This document shows positions 55,796 through 64,000 of a stretch of 64,000 nt of DNA, piece by piece. Location of the stretch: contig VXIS01000113.1 in the NCBI GenBank assembly GCA_008704415.1, positions 62,001 to 126,000 of the forward strand. The letters are read 5' to 3'. Numbering within the stretch: the stretch's first letter is position 1; the number at the start of each line of letters is the position of its first letter. This DNA comes from Sphaerosporella brunnea (lineage: Eukaryota > Ascomycota > Pezizomycetes > Pezizales > Pyronemataceae). Position numbers and translations under genes: made by a program. Under the pieces are notes generated by a model. It saw only the letters and a list, made by a program, of their open reading frames with translations, made no database searches and was not told where the DNA came from.

Positions 55796-56624
55796 TCAAT
55801 TACTGCTCTCCTCCAACCACTGTAAGCTCCTTAAGGCAATATCTAGCGAAGCTCGGGCTTGGTGATATTGTGCATTATCCACATGCCGGATGGCATCCTG
55901 ACAACTATCTCGGAAAGTATTGACTTGGAGATGTGTGACTGAAGGGAGAGATACAGGCTGTGCGCCAACTCCCCTGCCGTACGGTCCCAAAGTCATACTG
56001 TCGGCTGGTTGAGGGTGGGCAAGGTGGTGACCGTGCCCATTGCCATTATGATAGCCGACTGTCATCTCTGCGGCAGTGACTGTTGAATAGTCCGGTTCAA
56101 AGCCGCCCACGGGTAGCGGCTGGAACTGATCGTAAGACTGCTCCATATGCTGGGGCATACGGTGGTGTCTTTCCGGGATAAGATACCGGTTGTGTGTGTT
56201 CTCAACAACCCGAGGGGGGGAGTGCTCGGACCCGGAAGGGTCATCGATGGGTGAAATTTGGTGTTCATTCACTTTCGCCCGAACTGCTCTCTGGGATATG
56301 TTATGACGGGGCTTCGCAGGTATAAGTAGGGCCGGAAGGCAACATACTGGGGACTTCTTGAGCCACTGCCAATCCTTGAACTTCTGCTTGTAAGCTCGCT
56401 CCCTACGGTTTACTTAGTAACGCCCAGGTACTTCACCGCACGTAGGGATACGGACGACGCATCAAAACCATGCTGCCCCAGCATTATCTTCCGAACGTCG
56501 GTAAGCTTCATGTTTCGCCCCATGTATCTACCAGTCATCAGCTGTTAAGCACTTCGTAGGGGAGGCGAAGGACGACGTACAGCTCCCACAACCGCTGCTT
56601 TTCTTTTTCCCAGTTCTTCGTCAT
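55796..56624 (-). CDS. Clr5-domain protein
   Basis: Four exons (56624-56581, 56527-56456, 56402-56348, 56290-55796) give 221 residues; introns are 53, 53 and 57 bp, and the second has a TACTAAG branch site. The spliced N-terminus reads MTKNWEKEKQRLWELYMGRN, then MKLTDVRKIMLGQHGFDASE and RAYKQKFKDWQWLKK. This is a complete Clr5 domain: a Trp-containing helix, LYxxxxxxLxDVxxIM, HGFxAS and YKxKFKxW. The remaining ~165 residues are His/Pro/Gly-rich and disordered until a C-terminal helix (DAIRHVDNAQYHQARASLDI). Clr5 domains are common in Pezizomycotina and named after a fission-yeast silencing factor; DNA or chromatin binding is inferred. The domain is invisible without splicing because each exon is short. 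Confidence 0.82.
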
Positions 56625-59561
56625 CGCTGTTGCAGGTGTTGAAAGTGTTCGGGCAAGATTTCGTGCGCTGGGATTGCCTGGAGCAGGAATGGGAAGTGAA
56701 GTGGAACTTGAGTTTCTTGGAGGTGCTGAAGCTTGACATCCAAAAAAGGGCGGCGGAAGGATTGTTCTCTCTTTAAAATCCCACGCGGTAGCAGTTGGTT
56801 AGCGGGGCCCCGTGATTGTCGAGGTGCGGTTGCACAAGCAAAGTCCGTCAAGATTGGCTTTCTTACGTGCAGGCCATCGACCAGCAATCGCAATATTAGG
56901 TCACCTCCAAGATCTCAGTAGCGTGTTGGAAGGGGTGGAATGTGGAAGCCCAGGCTCCTCGCATACCTGTTTGCAACACAAAGGCGGGGGAGCGGCCAAG
57001 GCCGTGCGGCAGGCAAGGTTCACGCTCTGCAAGAGCGCTGGCCAGATCGATTTCGAGTGCTGCCGTCTGAGTCCTGCACTTCACTTTCGGGAATGTTGCA
57101 TGTGGTTCACTCAGACTTTTACCCATTCTACATGTGGAAAGCCGCGATGGGACACTCGCGGCGCATACGGCGCGTCTGGTACGAAAATATCTACCTGGCG
57201 GCCACAGATATTCCTAAGGTCCAACCGGCGAGAAAGAGCACGATCGGCTCCGTCATCGCCCCCTGCGCTCGATCTGGAAACATCTGCTTGCGGCGCTCGA
57301 GAAATCCTGTTCCGTCGTCGATTCAGGCCGAAATCAATGGGCCCGTATTACATCATCCTCACACGCACCGCCTAATTGATCGTGGTTTCCGTCAGAAGCG
57401 GTCTAATTGTCCGGACAGAGCTCGCACAACAGCGGAGGACAAGCAAACACCTCTCGTCCTGTCATGCGACCTCCCCTCGTTGCTAGCCCATTTCATCCGA
57501 TTATCCACCGAGGAGGAGTTCCTGTCTGTGAGACCACCGCGAGAGCTTGCTCGCCAAAAGCGTGTCCACCTGGCGGCGGATGCGAACTCCCGGCACAGCA
57601 TGCACTCGAAACAAGCCATCAGCAAGGGATTGGACCAATCGCTGCCGCGGGCAAGCTGTCGGCGCATATCCGCCTTTCACAGCCACTCACGTGAAGCGCA
57701 CTGCGGCCTGCTCGGAGTTCTCCAGGCGATGCACGCACGTCCAAGGCCTCGATTCTCCCTATGCAAGCTAAGACCCGGATCGACGACGCTGACCAACCGC
57801 GCCGCCGGTCACCGGAGCAAGTTTTCTTTTCGATCTCGGCATCCGAAGGCCAACGAGCCGGTTGCCTGGCGAACGCCAGAGCGAGGCCCTGCAGCTTTGA
57901 AGAGCTCGAGATCTGGCCACGACAGGGCGGCAGCACAATGCCTCGACTCGATTCGATGTGACACCCGCAGTTGGGCATTTTGGCTTCAAGCTCCGCCAGC
58001 CACAAGAATCTGCCCGCCTTGGCTCGTGTAGGTGGGGGCACTTGCCGATCGTCCCACAATTAGCGCCCGTTGATCTAGCTTCAATCGAGCCACAATGGCG
58101 CCACCGGCTGCGCTCGCATTGGGACTTGGAGTGACGCGGATCACCAACACGCACATGTCAATCATGCAGCCGCCCCTCCAATGCTCGTATATCGCGGCAT
58201 GTGCCGCTTCGAACAATGGCGCCGCCGCGCTGACTGGCGTCCGGCCACGGGGCAGATGAGTCGAATTTGGGGGATTCGAAGGGTGCACCTCCCGCGCCGA
58301 TGCTGCCCGTCGAAAGCGATGTGATTTCCGCCCTCCCAGGTGCACGGTGGACCCCGTTGAGTCGTTGACCCTAGAGCGCATTCAGCGCAGCAGGGTTCCG
58401 TGGCGGAAAAAGAAACGAACCCCTGGCATCCAAAATATTCCTTTCGTCTATCTTGGTTCAGATTTTAACCGGCGATGGCCTGCGTCGTCAGATTACTGGG
58501 TGGCCATTCGAGCGCCGGCCTCGGCACTAACCGTTACGGTAAGCGCGCCGGATCTTCGATCTGAGCTGCTCTGGAGGAGCGATATATGCATGGCGATGGG
58601 AATTCGGCAGGTTGCAGTTGCGCGACTTCTCCGCGGCTCAAAGAACCCCCAACGGTCGAGGCCATGCAGTCATCGTGTTTTGACTGCACGGGGAAAGCCA
58701 CCGTCACCATTCCACGGGAGACCGAGCGCACTCTGCGCAGTGCCCGTCACGGCTCGCGTTGCGGATGCAGCGCGAAAGCAAACACACACAACAGCACTTT
58801 CGACGCGATGTAGACCTTCGAGAAGGATGTGGTGAGACATGGCTGCTCGACCGCCAGGTTTGAAGCGGCCATATGTAGGGACAGCGGGGCGTGTTTGGGG
58901 CTTCCATCCTGCAGCCACTCGCACAGGGCGTGCCAGAAGGCATGCGGGTTCTGGCTTCCACGGCGTTCTAGAAAGTCGGCGCGCTCGAGTGACAGCGGAT
59001 GCATCCAATCCTGGGCATGGCTGCGCGGGAGTGCTGACTCCTTGCTTGGCCGGCCGGTGTTGGCCACAGAGACGATTGGTCCACCCACGCGCTCCTGGCT
59101 TCGACCCGCCCCGGACCCTGAATCTGTAGGAAACTAGGCGCTGCGGCTTTCGTCCTGGCTGCGGCACAACGGCGCCCGCAACTTCTCGACGCCGCCATCG
59201 TCAGCGATGCGGGTGCACCCCTTTGCTTACAGGGGACGGAAGCCACTGGTGGTGAAAGGGGAGCGTGACGCCACCGACTCAGTTTGCGTTGTGATTGAAC
59301 TAGCATTGGTTGGGCAGGAATGGCAGGAATGGTAGACTACAGCTGGCTGTGCAGGCAGCGGTGCTGGCCCTGCTCTTTCCCGAGCACCAGCCGTAACTCG
59401 CAAAACGAGGCTGCCGCCGGTCATCCATGCTTCTCGATGCTCACGCCGGGAAGGAATACCCGCGAATGCTCGGGTCGTGGAGCATAGACCACACTCCAAC
59501 CGTGCATCTTGTTCGCGTCCGGCTGCGGGTTTTTCCGGGCGACAGCAGTGAGGGGGGGCTT
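56625..59561. other. GC-rich tract with overlapping frames, no firm gene
   Basis: Long frames overlap on both strands (for example plus 56940-58031; minus 57619-58059, 57986-58381 and 58747-59088), as expected of GC-rich DNA with few stops. Some read as protein (minus near 58980-58800: HAFWHALCEWLQDGSPKHAP), but no start, splice pattern or domain could be established. Base composition is more GC-rich than the flanks. Confidence 0.35.
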
Positions 59562-59834
59562 CTAGGCTCCAGCTCCGTCCGCTTTCGCACAGAGTGTGTG
59601 TTGGGAATGGGCGTTGTTTCGGTCACCGATGAGCACGTGGTCCTCGAGTCCCTCCCAGTCGACTCCACGGAACTTACCAGCAGCACAGTTTGCCGAGTTC
59701 GTCACACAGTAAGGCGGCGGGTACTCGAAGCAGTTGGCCTCGTCCTCTGGCGGCTTTACGTGCCGCAAACAGGACCGGGCTTCGGTTTCGACGGCCAACC
59801 AGAAGCCGGGCAGCGAGAACGCAGACGCGGCAAC
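59562..59834 (-). pseudogene. Cys-containing gene relic
   Basis: A frame open for 90 codons without an ATG reads GFWLAVETEARSCLRHVKPP, then NCFEYPPPYCVTNSANC, and continues to a stop at 59562. A GTAAGT donor-like site follows the ANCAAG codons, but no good downstream exon was found. Cys spacing suggests a secreted protein. Family unknown. Confidence 0.35.
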
Positions 59835-60170
59835 CTACTCGTGGGATGGCTTTCCGACTGCAGGCCATCACGGACCTGGCATGCACGCTTTCCTGGTAGA
59901 ACGCGAGATCAGCGACTGCGGGGAAATGATACCCTCTGGTATGCGGGGTTCGGCATATGTGCATGCAAAGCCTGAAGCTCCATAGATAGCGGATTTGGTG
60001 TGTGTAGGCTTCAAGCGCCTGTTTGGGGGTAGCGTTGCTATTGTACAGGAAGAAGCAGTGGCAATGCGCTGGGTCTCCTCGTCGGAAGTGGAAACAACAA
60101 TGCCCCGCTGTCATGTTTCTGGAAGGAATAGCCTGGCCGGTCCGGTATCCAAGTTTAGTCCGAGCACGCA

Positions 60171-60600
60171 TTAGACATCCTCTTCCTCTCCGGGACTAGT
60201 ACTCTGTCGCTTCGAATTCGCAAGACCCAATTTTAGCCCTGCGGAGCAAACAGTGCGGGGTATCACCAACTCGTCAGCTTCGTCCAGTCTGACCTCCACT
60301 TCTGGGTGTTTGTGCAGGGGGATATGCACCCCTTGCAAGCAGGCAGAGGAGGGAAGACAGCTCCCCAGAAGCGCGGAAGATGGGCCATCCGGCTGCCCCC
60401 CAGAGTAGGTCGATCGCCTTGGAGCTGGCATTTGGTGCATCATGGGATGAGAGTGAATGCGTGAGCTTCTGGTTGATCTCACTGTATTCTGCCAAAGGAC
60501 CGACCAAAGCTCTAATCACCGCATCTTCGCGAGCTTTGATGTTGGGCACAATTCTATTCGCATCATAATATCGAGCCAAATGCCATACAGAAACCTATCG
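60171..60600 (-). pseudogene. frameshifted gene relic
   Basis: One frame reads ARYYDANRIVPNIKAREDAV, then LAEYSEINQKLTHSL and GWPIFRASGELSSLLCLL. One base later, in the next frame, it continues as GVHIPLHKHPEVEVRLDEAD and LVIPRTVCSAGLKLGLANSK to a stop at 60171. There is no room for an intron at the change (near 60332) and no ATG at the start. Either a decayed gene or a sequencing indel in a functional exon. Family not recognised. Confidence 0.45.
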
Positions 60601-60908
60601 TGCCGAACAGCACTCGTCATGCTCAATCCACCAGACGAATGCCAAGACCACATCACTCCATTCCTGAGAGGTATTGCTTTGTCGCATGCCTGCACCGGGT
60701 GACACCACATGATTCCCGCCGCTCCTTCAACGCCCACTTCAATGCCCGTTGTCAGGGGAAATACAATCGCGACTTCAACGCCCGTCAGGAGAAATACAAT
60801 CACGGCTGCAATGTTTCCTTCAAAGCCGCTACATTCGCGGGCGGAAGTATATCTTTCCTTCCTACCGGCTTAACTGCTCCAGATCCGATAATCAACTATT
60901 TGCAATTA
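60601..60908. other. 5' region of the 60909 gene
   Basis: Contains two adjacent diverged 34-bp units (ACTTCAA(T/C)GCCCG..TCAGG(G/A)GAAATACAATC) at about 60737-60803. The frame of the downstream gene is open through here but lacks an ATG. Confidence 0.4.
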
Positions 60909-62429
60909 ATGGCTTCATTTGAAACCCTCCCTCGCTTTACCAACACTACTTTGCGCGTGCCGGCTTCCGTCTCGAGCAGTGCGAGTGATAATGATGCGTT
61001 GACGCTTCCGCTCGAGAGTTTGCCGATGCTTTCGAGAACTCTTGTCAGTTCGCACACCAGCTTTCCAGACTACACGAGCACTTCCGAGCACGCGCAATCG
61101 TCGGCACGGAACAGTACTTCCGTTGCTGAAGGAGTTACCGCTTCTTCTTCTTCTTCTTCTGCCGGCGATGGGGTATCTTTTACCCTTCCCCCCACGAGCA
61201 CACGCTTCCACAGCGGCGAAGACTTGCCCATCAGCTTCACGACGGAATCTTTTCCAAGTGGCGCGGGAGGAGCAAGCAGCTTTTCGTCCGTCCCGACCGC
61301 ACAGGAGACTTCCTCGGGGACTTTTTTCTCGACTATAGCGGCTAGTTCTGCGGAGGATATTACGACTAGCTCGGGCTCGGGCGCTTTGCCGCCGACTTCT
61401 TCTTCTTCCTCCTCGCTGCAGACGACCAGCAGCGACAGCAGCTTCGCTGGCGTTCCGTCGCCTCCCGCCACGGGCACGGAGGGGACTTCGGGTTTCACCA
61501 ACACGCCCACCGCGAGCGAAACCGGGTTTGAGCCCAGCTCTGAGACTCAGAGCAGTAGCAGTTACGGCGGAGGGATCCTCACGACCAGCGAGTCGTCGGG
61601 GGAGCTCACTTCGACCGCCGGCGCAACCCCGACCACCTCGGGCTTTTATACGCCCACAAGCACGAGCACCGAAACCCTCTCCCCCGAACCCAAGCCCAGC
61701 AAAACGCTCACGTTCGGCGTGCCCCGCATCCCGCCCACCACCACCCCCTCGATCCCCACCTACCCGTTCCCGACCACCACCGGCGGCCCCCGCAAAGGCG
61801 GCAGCCGGCCGTTCCAGACCCCGCAGTCCCGCCGCATCGGCTTCGGCGCCGTCGGCGTCGTCGGCTGCCTCCTCGTCAGCTGCCTCGTCTACGCCCTGAT
61901 CCGCTTCCGCCGCCGCCGCCGCAGCCGCAAGCAGCCGCCCGCAGACCCGCAGGCCGACTTCCACGCCGTCGCCGCCGAGCTCGTGCGCGCGGAGAAGGAG
62001 GCCGCGGCGCGCCACGCGCAGGAGCGCCTGCAGTCGCAGGCCGCCGAGATGAAGCGCTGGGAAGACGACATCCCGCTGGAAGAGATTCGGATCCGCGAGG
62101 TGGGCGCGGAGGAGGCGGCGGCGGCGGAGGAGGGGCAGGCGAGGCCCCCCGGCGGCCGCGCTATGGCGTGGATGAGCGACTCGGACCGGGCGATGGTGGC
62201 CAGGGAGGCGAGAAGGATTCGCCTGGAGAAGGGCGGGTGGAGCTGGGAGCGCTTTCGCCACATGGAGCGCGAGCGCGAGCGGAAGGAGGCGGAGGCGGAC
62301 GCCGAGCTGGAGGTTTTGAGAGCGTTTTATGCCACGAAGGTGGAGGATCCTCCCCGCCAGGAGGAGGAGCAGGAGGAGGAGCAGGTGAGGACAGGGAGGC
62401 ATCTGCCCGGTGGCGGATATGAGCTTTAG
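60909..62429 (+). CDS. Ser/Thr-rich single-pass membrane protein
   Basis: Single exon of 506 residues. Residues 1-300 are very rich in Ser and Thr, with short Ser runs and TSSS/TTSS motifs, typical of O-mannosylated cell-surface stalks. A Pro/Thr-rich neck (RIPPTTTPSIPTYPFPTTT) leads to one transmembrane helix (GFGAVGVVGCLLVSCLVYAL), then a stop-transfer RFRRRRRSRK. The cytoplasmic tail (~165 residues) is highly charged and helical, with RWEDDIPLEEIRIRE and ERFRHMERERERKEAEADAE. The overall plan resembles fungal wall-stress sensors, but no WSC or signal peptide is visible; a missed 5' exon could supply one. Strong GC skew in the second half creates long shadow frames on the other strand. Confidence 0.65.
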   Translation: MASFETLPRFTNTTLRVPASVSSSASDNDALTLPLESLPMLSRTLVSSHTSFPDYTSTSEHAQSSARNSTSVAEGVTASSSSSSAGDGVSFTLPPTSTRFHSGEDLPISFTTESFPSGAGGASSFSSVPTAQETSSGTFFSTIAASSAEDITTSSGSGALPPTSSSSSSLQTTSSDSSFAGVPSPPATGTEGTSGFTNTPTASETGFEPSSETQSSSSYGGGILTTSESSGELTSTAGATPTTSGFYTPTSTSTETLSPEPKPSKTLTFGVPRIPPTTTPSIPTYPFPTTTGGPRKGGSRPFQTPQSRRIGFGAVGVVGCLLVSCLVYALIRFRRRRRSRKQPPADPQADFHAVAAELVRAEKEAAARHAQERLQSQAAEMKRWEDDIPLEEIRIREVGAEEAAAAEEGQARPPGGRAMAWMSDSDRAMVAREARRIRLEKGGWSWERFRHMERERERKEAEADAELEVLRAFYATKVEDPPRQEEEQEEEQVRTGRHLPGGGYEL

Positions 62430-64000
62430 TTGCTCGCGTGTATAGAGGACTTTTTTTTCTTTCTTTTGTTTTTTTTTCCGTCGCTGGACTTGTATGTTGG
62501 GGGAATATAATACCGTCGTTTGTTATTTGCGAACCCCGTGCAACGTGGTGAGAATACATGTTTGTGGCGCACCCACTCGCCACAACTGCTGGAGAGTGAG
62601 TTGCAGATTGCAGAGTTGGGCCTTATATACCCCCCCTAAGACAAACGGAAAAGGAAACGGTAGGGAGAGAACAACCGACGCAATCACATCACTCAAACAC
62701 TTTGCAATCATCCCGTTTTCGCAAACGAGGATATGCGGAGGGGTGTTTGTAAACACGGTAAAAGCGTTGAATACCGCAGTGTTTTTCTAAGCCTCGTGTC
62801 AAACACGTCCCTTTCCAAACGGGGGGTCTTCGTCCTCTGTGCAGAGCGAGCACAAGAAATCACTACTTACATACCACCTAGTTACCATACGTTTGTTGTT
62901 GCCTTTCAATACCTGCCAAACTCAAAACTACCCTAGCGGAAATTACAGTTGTGCCGAGTCGGAGAGGGATCGAATGTTTCTCCTCGCTGACACGTTCGAG
63001 ACTGTAAGCTTTCTAAGGTTGTTTCGCCCAAAAATACCGCGGTCTAGCCTAGCCGTGTGTAAAAGCTTTGCGGTCGATGGGCGCTGCGGTGAGAACCCGG
63101 ACCGCCAAAAGGGTTCTGGAGACCATTCAAAAAAAAACCGCATACCACCCCCCAGAAACCTTTGAAAAAGAGCAGGATACCAACCGAAGTTTTGAGTTGT
63201 CCAGCATATACCACATCATGAGCGATCACTCAATCCCCACGTTGAATGTAGGACTGCATTCCCGCATCCTCTTGGCGTATATACTACCTCCTTCACCCCA
63301 TCTCTCCAACCCGCCGCACGTACTATCCTTATTGACCACCGTCACTAATCTCGCTACTTCTGCTACTTCTGCTACCCGCGGGTCGGCAATTTACCCGTTG
63401 ATGCAGCGGGCTCTAATGCAGCGGATTCGAATCTTTTGAGCGTGGCAGTCCAAAGCAAAGTGGAGTTGTTCAGCACTTCAAGGCAAGAATCCACGCTGCT
63501 GTCGCAGGATTTGGTGTGTGCGCTTCCAAGGTCACTCAAACCCACGACGAAGCCGGTTTTGGAGAACGTGCGTGCACTTGCTATAGGTTTGAAGAACCCT
63601 CGGTCATGCACCGCTTGCAGTTAGCCCCCCGGGGATATCGTTCTTTCATATCTAACTACGCCTCCTGGCATGCATAGGTAGCCGTTACTCAACTCCACGC
63701 CGAGAGCAACCGTACTCCAGTGCCGGCTCAGACGCTTTTGCACACACAGATACAGAGTCAGTGTCTGCGTCCGGCCCCCCTGCGAACCGCCACTCGCAAA
63801 GCGACCTCGTGGAGAAGCGCATGCACATGTATGAAGCAAGCGTGTGAACGGAGTTTCTGACCGCGCGCCATGGCACGGACGGCCATAATGCACGTACCTG
63901 TGTCCGCCCACATATGTAGAGTACGTAGCTGGCAATGGAAATCACCGTGGTCAGAGATCAGAGCATTACCGTGCTTTACGCTCTCGCTATGTTGTGGTGT
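62430..64000. other. terminal spacer, no gene seen
   Basis: The first ~60 bp carry T-rich 3' UTR sequence of the 60909 gene. Beyond it only short frames occur. Sequence at about 62511 (TACCGTCGTTTG..TTTGCGAAC) weakly recalls the MITE ends. Confidence 0.35.

Noticed and set aside
56940..58031. 363-codon plus-strand frame
   Set aside because: No domain, frames of similar length exist on the other strand, and composition alone explains it.
60915..62402. 495-codon minus-strand open frame opposite the membrane protein
   Set aside because: It is a low-complexity Ala/Arg shadow created by GC-rich third positions of the plus-strand gene.

Overview
The window looks like a piece of a filamentous ascomycete (Pezizomycotina) nuclear genome. 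The protein-coding genes carry short spliceosomal introns of 47-65 bp, with GT..AG ends and CTAAC/CTGAT-like branch sites, plus a longer first intron in the TCTP gene. The families present are fungal: a Clr5-domain protein, a GH75 chitosanase, an AIM3/BBC1-type actin-patch protein, sphinganine C4-hydroxylase, TCTP/TMA19 and a DEDDh RNA exonuclease. Gene density is low, at roughly a dozen credible genes in 64 kb. The spacers are full of long homopolymers and microsatellites. I cannot name the species.

Layout. 1-10 kb: a spliced gene with an N-terminal zinc-ribbon-like segment (1528-3082, minus), a 14-bp tandem array just upstream of it, an unrecognised 215-aa ORF (5286-5933, plus), and decayed gene pieces near 6.7-7.2 and 9.6-10.3 kb. 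11.7-13.7 kb: AIM3/BBC1-like protein. 15.4-18.8 kb: two gene relics around a small spliced gene (17198-17719). 20.7-21.4 kb: a perfect 50-bp-arm palindromic element and a tRNA-Trp. 22.9-26.6 kb: divergent SUR2 and TMA19 around a microsatellite-rich spacer. 27.1-28.3 kb: a terminal-inverted-repeat element. 31.9-35.8 kb: divergent chitosanase and exonuclease. 36.7-40.6 kb: four small uncharacterised genes. 41.8-42.3 kb: a frameshifted fragment of AP-1 mu adaptin. 43.2-49.8 kb: an inverted ~0.5-kb duplication and related MITE ends enclosing a five-exon gene with a possible ADP-ribosyltransferase-like domain. 55.8-56.6 kb: a four-exon Clr5 gene. 56.6-60.6 kb: a GC-rich tract with only gene relics. 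60.9-62.4 kb: a Ser/Thr-rich single-pass membrane protein.

The genes do not form an obvious cluster or pathway; they are mostly housekeeping or hypothetical genes scattered in repeat-rich DNA. The most interesting structure lies at 43-50 kb, and in a MITE family (palindromes at 20.76 and 43.82 kb and a single end at 48.05 kb) that shares terminal and core sequences. Exon limits were inferred by eye from splice signals and frame continuity. Family assignments rest on recognised motifs, not on searches.
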